Source: Platanthera guangdongensis
Lineage: Eukaryota; Streptophyta; Magnoliopsida; Asparagales; Orchidaceae
Reading direction: 5' to 3'
Length of the DNA stretch: 64,000 nucleotides
NCBI GenBank assembly: GCA_039583875.1
Contig: CM077158.1
Span: forward strand, 238,623,447-238,687,446
Each line of letters begins with the position of its first letter. Within the stretch, counting starts at the first letter, position 1. Below are positions 21,620-32,835 of the stretch, in pieces. The translations under genes and the position numbers were made by a program. Under the pieces are notes generated by a model. It saw nothing but the letters and a program-made list of their open reading frames with translations. It was not told the origin of the DNA and did no database searches.

Positions 21620-22890
21620 CCAACCATACACACATATACAACCATGCACACATCCACACACCTACACACACATTCATACAACCATACATACCCAACCAAA
21701 AGTACAAAAACAAACACACATACAACCATACACGCAAAAAAACAAACACACATAAACAACTCAAATTCACACACACACACACACATCCACACCCATACAC
21801 ATTCACAAACTTCCAATCCACACACCCACACACACACCCACACACACACATTCATATTCGTATACATACCCAACCAAAAGTACAAAAACACACACACATA
21901 CAACCATACACACATAAAAAAAAAACAAACACAAACATAAACAAACTCAAATTCACAGAAACACACACATCCACACTCATACATATCCACAAAAAAAACA
22001 AGCACACACACACACACATATCCTTACTAATTCACACACTTATTCTCATCCACAAAGTCACATACACACACTCATACTCATCCAAAAAAAAAAAAACACA
22101 CACACATTCATACATACAACCATACACACATAAAAAAACAAACACACACCCACACACACATCCACACACACGCACAATCACAAAAAAAAAAAAACACACC
22201 ACACACACACATCCACACTCATACACATTCACAAAAAAAAAACACACACATAAACAAACAAACACACACACACACACACCATACACACATTAAAATAACA
22301 CAAACACACACACACACACATCCATCCATATACACACACAAACACACACACACACATTCATACAACCATACACACATATACAACCATGCACACATCCACA
22401 CACCCACACACACATTCATACAACCATACATACCCAACCAAAAGTACAAAAACACACACACATATAACCATACACACATAAAAAAACAAACACACATACA
22501 CACACACACATATCCTTACTCATTCACACACTCATTCTCATCCACAAAGTCTTATGCACACACTCATACTCATCCAAAAAAAAACAAACACAAACACACA
22601 CATTCATACATACAACCATACACACATAAAAAAAACAAACACACACCCACACACACATCCACACACGCACAATCACAAAAAAAAAAAACACCACACACAC
22701 ATCCACACTCATACACATTCACAAAAAAAACAAACACACACATAAACACACACACACACACACACCAAACACACATAAAAATAACACAAACACACACACA
22801 CATCCATCCATATACACACACACACACACATCCCTACAAAACCAACAAAAAAACACATATAAATCCAAGCACATAAAAAAATCCATAAAC
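21620..22890. repeat. 1.3-kb compound CA-rich microsatellite
   Basis: Almost pure A/C sequence with CA, CACAT, CATACA and A-run words. Longer units recur, for example the string containing CCCAACCAAAAGTAC at about 21690, 21868 and 22433. It lies between the Myb/SANT gene and the right end of the Harbinger element. Long open frames on both strands here follow from low complexity. Confidence 0.95.
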
Positions 22891-22959
22891 ACAAGTACCT
22901 GAAAGGAAGCGGGACAACTGGAATCGGGAAGAACTTCTATGAGATCTGGACGAGATGGG

Positions 22960-23440
22960 TGAACGGTGAATCAATGCTGGTGGTAGGAGCAATGGATCCT
23001 GCAAGATGTGAAATCGAAAAAAAACAAGATGAAGCAGGGTCGGACGGGGTCGGCAGGGACAGCAAAAATCGGAAAGGGAAAAAATCCATCTCTACATACC
23101 GCCGGAGAAGGAGGGCTGGGATCAGACAGGGTCGGCGGTGGCCTATCGCCGGAGAAGCAGGGTCGGCGTGTTGAGGGAAGCCGTCGCCGGAGAAGCAGTC
23201 GCCGGAGAAGCAGGGTCGGCGGTGGCCTATCGTCGGAGAAGGAGGGCTGGGATCGGACGGGGTATCAGACCCAGCAATGGCGCTAGGGCGATGGGCGAAT
23301 CGCTGCGGTGCGGAAGGAGAAGAACGCAGGTGGAAAAAAATTGGGAATCGATTTCTTATGCGCTGAACGCAGGGGGGAGGGGCTTCCGCAAAAGAGATCT
23401 CGGAGCGGCTCTTCGAAAAGCGATTTCAGTTAAGGGCTGT
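22960..23440. repeat. GC-rich subterminal region of the Harbinger element
   Basis: Several copies of a GCCGGAGAAGCAGGGTCGGCG-type unit (first copy near 23103-23125, then 23150-23225) form a G/A-rich block at the 5' side of the minus-strand genes. It may hold the promoter; no TATA box is clear. Confidence 0.6.
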
Positions 23441-23519
23441 CCCAAACAGCGACAATAACAGCTCTGGCGGCTGGAAAAGAACTTTTCCAACCGCTAGAGC
23501 TGTCCCAAACAGACCCTTA

Positions 23520-24348
23520 GTCTTTGAATTATTTAAGGTGGTTATCTAAAGTGTAAAAGGATATCTGGTCAAAATGAGAACTTGCCAATACTTGAATTTG
23601 ATAATGTTACACACACGCAACGAAGATGTCATGGAGCCTGCTATTGTTTTTAGTTGTTATGCAATTTTATTTTGTAAGGGGTATTAAGGTAAACAGTCCT
23701 TCCTTCCTATATAAGGAGGGGATTTAAGAGTATTAGGTATTTTTGATCATTTATGTTTTTTTGGGATCTCTCATTGGAAGAGAGACTTTAAGGAGGAACC
23801 AAACTCCTGAGGTTAGATGCGATTATTCTAAGTGATTGTATCTGATTTTAAATTTCCATTGCAATCTAATTTCTGTGCGCATAACATTGGTCCGACCTAG
23901 CCATTTTCACCCGTTCATTGCCGCCGACGTCACGTCCATCTCACCGACTTGTTTCCGCTTGCCTACTCCCCGTCTCGACTGCTTCACGTCATGCTGGGAG
24001 GATTAAAAGAACAGTTTGATCACCTGTTTCTGCTCATTGCTTACGATCGTCGTGACAACCCCTCTTCTCCACACACGCGCCGACTCCAATGACCTGCCCG
24101 CATTCAAATCAACAGATCCGCCTCTACCCCGACTCATCGGCCTACTGCCGATCCGGCTTTGACGTTGGCTCTGACTGCAACGTCTGCACACGCAGGGACT
24201 CCAGCGACCACGCCTACTGTCGGATCGATGGATCCCTTCCAACACCGCTTTGATTTTTCTTCTCGCTCCCTCTATCTGACCATCTACTCCTTCTGCACCC
24301 CCCAACCTGTCGCTCTTAGTCAGTAAGTTGCTTCTCTACAGTGAATAG
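23520..24348 (+). other. Unassigned sequence, possible LTR or leader of a decayed retroelement
   Basis: A TATATAAGG at about 23708 followed by a CTCATTGG..GAGAG block resembles the promoter and R region of an LTR. ACATTGGTCCGACC near 23884 could be a degraded primer site. No partner LTR was found, so boundaries are not assigned. Confidence 0.35.
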
Positions 24349-25053
24349 ATGACACCACTGCTCCTTCACCCTTTCCTTATTATGCCAAAGTCTCGTCACC
24401 TGACGATAGAATCCTGTGTGGAGGCCTTCGAACCTGCCCTCACCACCATCAACTCTCGTCTCGTAGCCCAAGCCGAGCAGTTTGCTACCATTATGCACCT
24501 TCTCCACAACAACAACCGACCAACACTTTGGGCCTAACTATGCCTCTGCCTTGGGATCCCCCATCATATTATACCCTAAAGAACCCGCTTTGGCGGGATT
24601 GCATCCTCCTCCTTTTCTGCATCGATATTCCCACATTCAACATGACTGATCCCATGGGTTAGATTGCCCGCGGCGAGAAGTATTTTGACATTTACTAGAT
24701 TCCTCATACGCAAAAGGTCTCCATGACTCTTATCAGAATGGAAGGTTCCGCCCTCCGTTGGGTATGCTGGCTCCGCCGGTCCTCTCCCAGCCTTACCTGA
24801 GCATCTCTCACTGAGGCACTCATTCAACGTTATGATCACTCCCACTCAGGCAATGTGATCAAACGCCATTGCGAGGTCTTTGGCTCTATTGACTCATAAG
24901 TGTTTGAATTTATCGAGATGGTCACCCACATCCAAGGTTTTTCACTCGACCACTACTTGGGATATTTCATGCATGGATTATAGCCTTCTATCCACGCTCG
25001 TCTCCGCACCCTCCATCCGTCTAATGATAACCAAGTCATGAACCTCTACCTAC
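24349..25053 (+). pseudogene. Retroelement gag, first part, split by a DNA transposon
   Basis: Around 24690-25053 the + strand encodes pieces of a retrotransposon gag capsid domain (EGSALRWVCWL, LTEALIQRYDHS, VFEFIEMVTHIQGFSLDHYL, RLRTLHPSNDNQVMNLYL) with several stops. Leaving out the insertion at 25054-28149 and one copy of its 8-bp duplication, the frame continues directly into 28158 (VEAECLATSG). Confidence 0.75.
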
Positions 25054-25136
25054 CATTCTTGTCATGGGACGCCTAGGCGTCACGACGCTCAATTGTAAAC
25101 AAGGTGTTTGACGCATTTTTTTATAAAAATATGGGA

Positions 25137-25660
25137 ATAGACTGCGGTTTATATATAAACCGCAGTCTATTCCATGAACCATAGTATATACTGCGGTTAT
25201 TTTAAAACCGCAGTTTATTCCTTGAAGCAGAGAATAGACTACGGTTTATATATAAACCGCAGTCTATTCTAGGGGTCAGTGTAGAATAGATTGTGGTTTA
25301 TATTTAAACCGCAGTCTATGATCAAATAGACTACGGTGTGTGAAACAACCGCAGTCTATTCCATGAACCCGAGCATATACTGCGGTTATTTTAAAACCGC
25401 AGTTTATTCCTTGAACCAGAGAATAGACTGCGGTTTTTACGAGAACCGCAGTCTATGCTAGGGTTCATTGTATAATAGACTGCGATTTATAGATAAACCG
25501 CAGTTGAATCGCAAATCAGGAAATAAACTGCGGTTTATAAAACAACCGCAGTCTATAATACATCAAATAGACTGCGGTTGTTTGACAATAACCGCAGTCT
25601 ATTCTACCCTGAACCTCAGAATAGACTGCGGTTTATGCATAAACCGCAATCTATACTATC
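25137..25660. repeat. ACTGCGGTT palindrome array
   Basis: More than a dozen copies of GACTGCGGTT or its complement AACCGCAGTC are paired into palindromes with short AT loops, for example at about 25137-25173. The same palindrome recurs near the other end at about 27977-28015. Such subterminal repeats are typical binding sites for the TNPA-like protein of En/Spm elements. Confidence 0.88.
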
Positions 25661-26235
25661 TATTTTAAAATTTTAACCGTGAGCCGTAAAAATCTAGTGT
25701 TATCCAGAGTTTTTGGTTCTTTTTACGGTCGATGCGCTTTGCGAGAGACCTTAAAGGCGATTTTGTTCAAGTTTCTGCTCTCCTTTGCTTCGATTTGACG
25801 ATTCTTCTTCGACAAATCTAATATTCTTACTTAGGTATACTATTTCTTAATACCTTTCTCTGTTTTGAACTTTTGATCTCTGTGGTCTGTGCTAAACTGC
25901 TAATGTTTTTATTATTATTACTTTATTAGTAGTAGTACTGCAGTAATAGTAAATTAGTAATGTAGTATAAACATTGTGTTCAAGTTTCTGCTCTCTTTGG
26001 TATTCTAAATGTATATGAAGTTATAAACAACACAAAGTGCCGAAATATTGCAGTTTAACCCTATTGTACATGTCTAAACCTCCTGAGTAACATACTAACA
26101 TAGTAACATATATATTTATATGTGTGAATTGTGATTGTGTGGTAGTAACTAGTAGCTCAATATCATTGCGGTTTTGTATGAATTTTGTTTAGGTTTTTTG
26201 TATGTTTTAGGTTTTTTTTAGGGTTTTACAGGAAA

Positions 26236-27975
26236 ATGTCGGATAAGAGATCTTCATCTAGGTCAACAAGAGGCTTCACGAAAATGAATGAATTGAATAA
26301 GCTTAGGTTAGAGGGGAAGAAGCTTATTATTTATTTCCGTGATGATGACCATATTATTCCTGGGCCTGAAACAAATAAATTGATGAGTTATATGGAATCT
26401 CTTGTGAAGTCTTATGTGTCAGTTATATATGTTGTATGTAAGGATGTTGATAAACAAATTAAAAATCAAATATGAGCAGGATTAAATGTACGTAACCTTG
26501 TTATCAGTGATTATATAACTTTGGTGTTTTAGTTAATTTTTAATTGATATTGTCTATTATTTTCAGATTTATTTTGATAATATTGATGGTCATTACAAGA
26601 CATTAATGAAGTGCATGAGTGAAAGTTGGAGGACTTGAAAATCCAAATTTTTTATCAATTATGTAAAAAATGTTAATTTGGAGCATCGATACAATGTTCC
26701 TGTCAAGTATAGTTTTATTATTGCCGAAGACTAGAGAGTTTTTGTCGACCATCGCACTACTACAGAATATATGGTTATGTGTTCTTATTAAATTCAATGT
26801 TTTATATCATTCTTTAAATTTATAACATATAAGCAAATTAAGTATTAACACATATTTATTTGTGTAGGAGAAAAATAATGTTAATACTGAGAGAGCAAAA
26901 ACACGAAAGACCTTTCATACTACTTCCAGAATGTGTTATTCTGGATTAGAAAAAAGAATGGTATTAACTCTTTACTTCTCTCTCATTTTTTGTATTTTAA
27001 AATTTGGTTTTCTCAATTATTTGTATGATAATTTATTTTCATTTTATTGTCAAGGTTGAACAAGGTGAAGCTGCACCAATTTCACGTACGGAGTTATGGA
27101 AAGCCGGTCATAAAAGAAAGACTGATGAATACATTAGTAAAGATGCAGCTGAGTTGACATCTAAAATGGTAAGTGTAAATGTATCATTTCATCATTTGTA
27201 TATTTGCTTATCTGCAATTCTGTTCCAATATTTATTACTTTTGTTTAGGACGAGTTGTCGAGGCAAGATTCCCATAGTGCTGAAACAGTGTCACAAGGAA
27301 GAAATGACATCCTTGCATCTGTTTTAGGCCAAGAACATCCGGGCAGAGTTAGAGCTGGTGACAAGTTTTCCACCATTACAAGATTTTTCAAGAATGATAG
27401 GCGGAGCGAGAGGACACCAATAGCTCGTATTGAAGATGTTAAAGCTATAGTACAAAAAAGATTGAGCCAGCAACAAGAATTATGGAGCCAAAAAGAGCAA
27501 GCGCAACAAGCCGAGATTAGTAGTATGAAGAATCAAATTGAAAAACTTATGCGCATTGTTAGTGCTGGAACTGGAACAAGTGTTGCACTTGCAGTTGCAC
27601 AGGTATTATTATGTTTAAATATTTATACTTTTATGAAATGTTATGTTCTCTTTTTGTTGCGCAGGTAATTAACTATTTTTTTGTTATTTTTGGTTTCTCA
27701 GCCGGAGCATGAATCCAGGTCACATGAACCTGAGAGTAGTCAGAGTAGACATGAGCTAATACCTTCTACGGTATTATAATTTATAATATTATTTTTGACT
27801 TTTATGTAATCAATGAATTCAATATTGATGTGCACAATATTAATTCTTTTATTTCCACAGGCTAGTGAGACTACAAATGAATTCATTGATATGCTGCCCA
27901 GTTTCATAAATAAGATGGGGAATGAAGATAAAATAATATCTCTAGTATTAGATTCAACAGTATTCTATATCCTTC
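26236..27975 (+). pseudogene. En/Spm-type Transposase_24 gene, multi-exon
   Basis: Start ATG at 26236 follows a likely 5'-UTR intron acceptor (TTTTACAG, ending 26230). Exons visible by homology and splice sites: 26236-26488 (RGFTKMNELNKLRLEGKKL, IIPGPETNKLMSYMESLV), about 26567-26775 (MSESWRT, YNVPVKYSFIIAED, FVDHRTTTEYM), about 26870-26959, 27055-27168, 27250-27602 (HPGRVRAGDKFSTITRFF, then a coiled-coil-like QQQELWSQKEQAQQAE), about 27703-27770 and from 27862. Three stops (TGA at 26473 and 26636, TAG at 26732) replace conserved Trp codons. The last exon runs into the terminal palindrome without the usual ending. No TNPD-type transposase is present. Confidence 0.8.
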
Positions 27976-28157
27976 AGACTATAGACTGCGGTTATTATAA
28001 TAACCGCAGTCTATATACTGTCTTTTTTAAAAAAAAATTGGCGCCTTGCAACTTGCTCGCCTTAGTGTTGTCTAGGCGTCTGCCTTGTCGCCTAAGCGTC
28101 AAGGCGCCCAGCGCTCGCCTTGGTTCGCCTTGACGCCGTGACAAGAATGCTACCTAC

Positions 28158-28424
28158 TTGTGGAAGCTGAATGTCTGGCGACATCCGGGGACACCCTCAT
28201 TCTTCATCACCTCCTTCCAAACTCTTCTACCAACCCTAAACCTCCACTACTGTCACCTCCTCTACCCGCCCACTCATTTTTCCTCCACGCAACAATCGTC
28301 CTATTCCGACTCACCACTACAACAACTGCCGTGAGAGGATCAAGGTGAGGAGCCAACACACAGAGTCTCTTCAAAAACTTTATTTGTTCCAAGGCTTCAT
28401 GCCCATGTGGGCATTCTAACTTAT
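28158..28424 (+). pseudogene. Retroelement gag, second part
   Basis: It continues the gag frame of 24349-25053 after the transposon. The sequence is proline- and threonine-rich and ends near GRGSR-like codons at about 28346. No zinc knuckle is visible. Confidence 0.5.
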
Positions 28425-28840
28425 TCTGCGAGCTGTTCTCGCGAGGACGTAAGTTGTTCTATCTTATTCCGTGAGCTCATCTCGCGAGGTCACATGTTAT
28501 CCTACCTTTTTCGCAAGCTCATCTCGCAAGGTTACAGAGTGTTCTATCTTATTGCACGAGCTCATCTCGCGAGGTCACAGAGTGTTCTATCTTATTGTGC
28601 GAGCTCATCTTGCGAGGTCACAGGTTGTTCTACCTTATTCTGCGAGCTCATCTCGTGAGGTCACAGGGTGTTCTGTCTTATTCCGCAACCTCATCTCATG
28701 AGGTCACGGGTTGTTCTACCTTATTCCACGAGCTCATCTCGCGAGGTCACAGGCTGTTCTGTCTCATTCCGTGAGCTTATCTCGCAAGATCATGGGGTAT
28801 TCTCTATTATTGTCGCGAGTCCATTCTTGCGGGCTCTTCG
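28425..28840. repeat. 43-bp tandem repeat, about nine units
   Basis: Units contain GAGCTCATCTCGCGAGGTCA and a TTCTATCTTATT word and diverge moderately. A 43-bp period is not a multiple of three, so the open frames over it are by-products. Confidence 0.88.
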
Positions 28841-29218
28841 CTTCAACAGTTAAGGTGCTCTTTTCTATATGTCGCGTGTTCGTACTCGGTTGGTCAATGA
28901 CGCAACAACTATTTTTCATTGCATCTCCTCAAGGACTCATACTGGCAAGAACATCTCCAACAACTCATCTCTACAAGATCCATAAGAAATCTATATTCAG
29001 TGAGTGCTCACTCGCGATGGGTGTTCATAATCGGGATGATCTTATTCAACAGCTTATACTTCATGACAAAGACTCAAAGGGTTATTGATCATGACTCACT
29101 TCGGCGAGTAAAGTCATCATAGATCAATTCAGGTAGAATATATGAGTTATTTTATTTTAGTCACTACATAAATCAACGTAACTCTCTCGCTTAAAAGTTC
29201 TCTTGGTTGGAAAGAAGT

Positions 29219-29612
29219 CCCCGAAAAGATTCTGTTGATCGGGCTCTCACAAGCCGACAGAGCAGGTTGATCTCTCGGGTGACAAGTTGAAAAATGTGTT
29301 TGGTTGGAAAGAAGCCCCCCAAAAGATTTCGCTGATCGACCTCTCATAAGTCGGCAGGGCAGGTTGATCTCTCGAGCTGCACGTTGAAAAATATGTGTTT
29401 GGTTCAAAAGAAACCCCCGAAAAGATTCCGCTGACCCCCGACTCTCACAAGCCAGCAAGACAAGTTGATCTCTCGGGTGGCAGGTTGAAAAATATGTGTT
29501 TGGTTGAAAAGAAGCCCCCAAAAATATTCCGCCGACCAGACTCTCACAAGCCGCAGGGCAGGTTGATCTCTCAGGTGGCAGGTTGAAAAATGTGTTTGGT
29601 TGGAAAGAAGCC
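29219..29612. repeat. ~98-bp tandem repeat, about four units
   Basis: Unit starts (CCCCGAAAAGATT-type) fall at 29219, 29317, 29415 and 29516. Each unit contains CGCTGA, a CTCTCACAAGCC-type word, GGCAGGGCAGGTTGATCTCTC and a GTTTGGTTGGAAAGAAG-type end. The first ~65 bp resemble the 86-bp unit at 57575-58672. Confidence 0.88.
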
Positions 29613-30800
29613 ATGTCTGAGGAGTTGAGTTCTTTGAAGCGCACGTCTACTTGGGATTTATTTCCATTACCTTCCGGTACAATCCCTATCACATGCAAGT
29701 GGGTTTCAAAATGAAGACTCGCTTGGATGACACAATAGAGAGATACAAGGCCCGGTTGGTGGCCCATGATTTTCAGCAGGAGCACGACCGCGACTCTGAT
29801 GAGACCTTCACTCATGTGGCCCACATGACTACTATCAGTACCCTTATTGTCATTGCAGACGTTCATCAATGGTCCTTGTTTCTGTTAGATGTGAAGAATG
29901 ATTTTCTTCACGGTGATTTGTAGCAGAAAGTGTACATGCTTGCTCCCCCAGGACTTTTTATCGCTCCTGGCCTTGTCTATCGCCTCCGTCGAGTGCTTTG
30001 TGGTCTTAAACAGGCTCCTTGTGTCTGGTTTGAGCATTTTAGTTCAACATTTCTTGCAGTTTTCCAACCTAGTCACTATGATCCAGCTCTCTTTGTCTAC
30101 TCTTCATCTCGGGGTCGGACCCTTCTCCTGTTATATGTGGACGACATGATTATCACTGGTGACGATGCCTCTCATTTTGAGTTTGTCAAACATCATCTTC
30201 AGCAGCAATTTTAGATGACTGATCTTGGCACAATGCGTTACTTTACCTCAGACCTACTGGCCCGTGTTGCATTATCCGACTCTCGCACTGTTATTACTCC
30301 AATGGAGCTCCACCTTCGGTTGCGTCCGGATCAGGGCTCTCCTCTTTTCGATTCGACACGGTAACGCCGTCTGGTTGGGATCCTGGTTTACTTCACCATT
30401 ACTAGACCAAACATTGCCTTTGTTGTTCATGTGCTGAGTCAGTTTGTGAGTGCTCCCACATCAGTTCACTATGTTCACCTGATGCGTGTTCTCTGATATC
30501 TTCGTGCCACTATGAATAGTGGTCTATTGTACCCCCGCAACAGCTCTCCAGTTATAGACATATTCTGACGCTACATAGGGCAGTGATCTTGTTGATCGTC
30601 GTTCTGTCACCGGTTTGTCTCTTCTTGGGATCTTCACTCATTGCCTGAAAATGTAAGAAGCAGACTGGCGTTTCTCGTTCTAGCACAGAGAATGAGCTCC
30701 GTGCCATGACCACTCTTGCTGAGGATATTATCTGGCTTCATTGGTTGCTTGTTGATCTTAGTGCTTCTCCCTCTGGTCCTACCACTCTCTATTTTATTTT
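29613..30800 (+). pseudogene. Copia reverse transcriptase and RNase H remnant
   Basis: RT blocks include RYKARLVAHDFQQEHDRDSD (29740-29800), LLDVKNDFLHGDL, VLCGLKQAPCVWFEHF and LLLLYVDDMIITGDDAS (about 30120-30170). RNase H traces (KKQTGVSRSSTENELRAMTT) appear at about 30655-30720. Stops (for example TAG at 29921-29923) and frameshifts are frequent. The gag upstream at 24349 may belong to a different element, because its domain is gypsy-like while this RT is copia. Confidence 0.85.
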
Positions 30801-30921
30801 TAAGATATGCAAATGCTATATTTTAAAATATCTTCGACATGTCACCGACTTTCGACATCTAATATTTTACAATTCAATCTGACATTTCAATAATTTATGA
30901 TGTTGCTTATATCGTCAATGT

Positions 30922-30989
30922 TGCTTATATTAAGAAAATCCTCTAGTCATGAAGCTGCTTATATTAAGAAAATCCTCTAGTCATGAAGC
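30922..30989. repeat. 34-bp tandem duplication
   Basis: Two adjacent copies of a 34-bp unit beginning TGCTTATATTAAG and ending CATGAAGC. Confidence 0.9.
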
Positions 30990-31098
30990 TTATCGGGGAG
31001 ATATTTTTTATTTGCATTCACACTTTTTGGAAAGAGCTGCTACGTCAAGCTCTTGTTTAGGTGAAGGTAGTATGATTGCTACACTTATAGAAGAGACT

Positions 31099-31284
31099 CC
31101 TTTTTCTATTATTTATTTCTGTTGTATCCTTGATAGCGGGTTGGTCACACCTACAAGTAAAATGGAAACCCAACCTTTTGTGGTTCAAAATGCTGAATCT
31201 CATCTCAATCATCATTTGTTAGGACTTTTCGGAGTCAATTCCTTGTCTTGGACAGGACATTTAAGTCATGTTGCTTTCCTGGAT
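31099..31284 (+). pseudogene. psaB: Plastid psaB fragment in the nucleus (NUPT)
   Basis: The translated segment [18 protein letters not shown] followed by [11 protein letters not shown] corresponds to a conserved internal region of the photosystem I subunit PsaB. The DNA upstream (GATAGCGGGTTGGTCACACC) continues the match. Several substitutions and an early frame change show it is an old, non-functional transfer. Flanks at 30990-31098 and 31285-31464 may also be organellar, but I cannot identify them. Confidence 0.82.
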
Positions 31285-31469
31285 TGAGAGGAGGGATTAA
31301 CAAAAATAAAAGATATAATATTTCTCAATTGTATCTAGAATTACCAGAAATGCGGTAACAAGAACAAATATAATCAGATCATTCTTATTCTGAATTTGGA
31401 GACCTATTAAGAGAATGGAGGTGCTATTATGGAAAAGCCAAGTCCCCAGGCTCGGGGGCACATTTATAT

Positions 31470-31650
31470 TGTTAGATGACATAGGAAAAATTGTTGTAAA
31501 GGCCCAATTATAGACTCATTTCCTTCTTCTCCTTTAGTCCCACATCTCTTGTATAGGATTGTTCTCCTTCTCTTCTCCTATATATTTGTATTCTCTCTTG
31601 TATTTTGCACATGAAGAAGTATATGCAAGGTTTGTCCATTTCTTTCTACA
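31470..31650 (+). repeat. 5' LTR of the copia element
   Basis: Starts TGTTAGATGACATAGG, ends TTCTACA, and contains a CTATATATTTG TATA-like word at about 31578. It is followed by TGGTATCAGA (31651-31660), the primer binding site. Confidence 0.95.
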
Positions 31651-31660
31651 TGGTATCAGA

Positions 31661-32830
31661 GGGACTCGGTCTGTCCTTGCGGCTACCACTCTGCTAACTG
31701 TCCGGTCTCGCCCTGCGGCTAGCCTCTGCTATCCGCCCGACCTTCCCTTCCCGCGCCAGGCGCGACCTATTTGTTTTCTACCCGCTACCTGCGGCTAGAA
31801 CTTTCTACCCGCTTCTCTTCCCCTCCATTCCCGTGGCCTCCACCTCTGCTTCCTTCTTCCTTTTATAGGATTCTATCTGACAAGTGGGGCCTTCTCCCAC
31901 TTCCTTATACCCGCGCGGCTTCTTCTCTAACCGCTGCGAGCTCTACCCTCTTTCTCCTACCCATTGCGAACTCTGCTCGCTGCGATTTCTCCTACTCGCG
32001 GCCTAGTCTTCTCGCGGCTTCTCCTAGCCGCTGCCTGGTCTTGTCGCTCGAGTTCTCCTACTCGCGGCCTAGTCTTCTCCCTTTGTCTTCCCGCGCAGTC
32101 TCTCCCTCACCGCTGCGACCTCTCCCCTTCTCTGTTCGAGCCGACCTCTCTTGTCGCTCCTTCTCTGGCCGCTAGTGTGTTCGCTGTGACCGTGCGGTCT
32201 GTTTCTCCGCACTTGGGTCGCGGCCTCCCTATCTCTCTCTTGCTCTCCATTGCTCTTGACTACCCGCTGTGGCATCTCGTGTAACCGCGCAGGCTTGTCG
32301 TGCAAGAGTGCTCTCCCGCAGCAACCTCTTCTACCCGCGGCGACCTCGTCAACCCGCGGCGACTTCTTCTCTGCCCTCTCGCTACTTTACTCCCTGCTCG
32401 CCGCGTCTTCACCTAGTCGCCGCGACTTCTCTTCGTCATCGCGACTTCTCTTCTCTTCTCGTCGCGGATTGTTCCTTAACCGCTGCGATCTCTGCATCTG
32501 GGTCGCGGCATCTTCCTTTGCCGCTGGTATGATCACCGTGACCGTGCGGACTTCTCGCACGACTTCTTCTCTGACTAGTCGCTGCGACATCTTGTTGAGG
32601 TTTGTTCTCTTCCCAAGAGGCTTGTTCTCGCCGTTGTGGCCTATCCTTGCCGCTGCGGCCTGATCTCGCTGCTGTCTGTTTTTTCGCGCGGCTGCCTCTT
32701 CTCGCATGGCTTGTTCTCGACGCTGCGGCCTATTCTCGTTGTTCTCAGTGCTTTCTCTGCTCTAGTCGCTGGATCGGTCCGCCTAACCGCTGCCTTCTTA
32801 CCGCCCGGTTTTCGTGCCTCGCTGCCGATC
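31661..32830 (+). other. Copia leader, CT-rich imperfect repeats, no gag domain
   Basis: Between primer site and protease there are many variants of CGCTGCGACTTCTCTTCTC-type words. Open frames are Ser/Arg/Leu-rich and carry no recognisable gag or zinc knuckle. The minus-strand copia at 920-1989 has the same arrangement. Confidence 0.55.
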
Positions 32831-32835
32831 AGGTT

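Larger units (their letters stand above)
18703..23516 (-). mobile_element. PIF/Harbinger DNA transposon, full-length but decayed
   Basis: Terminal inverted repeats GGGTCTGTTTGGGACAGC and its complement at 23500-23516 are flanked by TTA duplications (18700-18702, 23517-23519). It carries the two standard Harbinger genes on the minus strand: DDE transposase (about 19089-20438) and a Myb/SANT-like protein (about 20590-21480). A 1.3-kb CA-rich microsatellite and a GC-rich end (22960-23440) lie upstream of the genes. Confidence 0.92.
25054..28149. mobile_element. DNA transposon with 8-bp target duplication carrying an En/Spm-type gene
   Basis: The ends are CATTCTTGTCATGG at 25054 and its near complement, ending TGACAAGAATG, at 28149. 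Both sides carry CTACCTAC (25046-25053 and 28150-28157). Removing the insert and one CTACCTAC restores the gag frame. Just inside each end are GCGTC/GGCGCC-rich words, then ACTGCGGTT palindromes, then a gene with a Transposase_24 (Ptta/En/Spm) domain. CACTA elements normally make 3-bp duplications and end in CACTA, which I do not see. The outer ends fit a hAT-like element with 8-bp duplication that contains En/Spm-derived DNA. A single unusual element is the alternative. Confidence 0.72.

Noticed and set aside
21607..22894. Long cysteine/valine-rich and threonine/histidine-rich open frames
   Set aside because: They are translations of a CA/TG microsatellite; no codon structure or domain.
24003..24305. 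Minus-strand 100-codon frame
   Set aside because: No motif, and the surrounding + strand reads as retroelement leader.
28407..28853. Protein-coding repeat (RELISREV-like peptides)
   Set aside because: The repeat period is 43 bp, so every unit changes frame.
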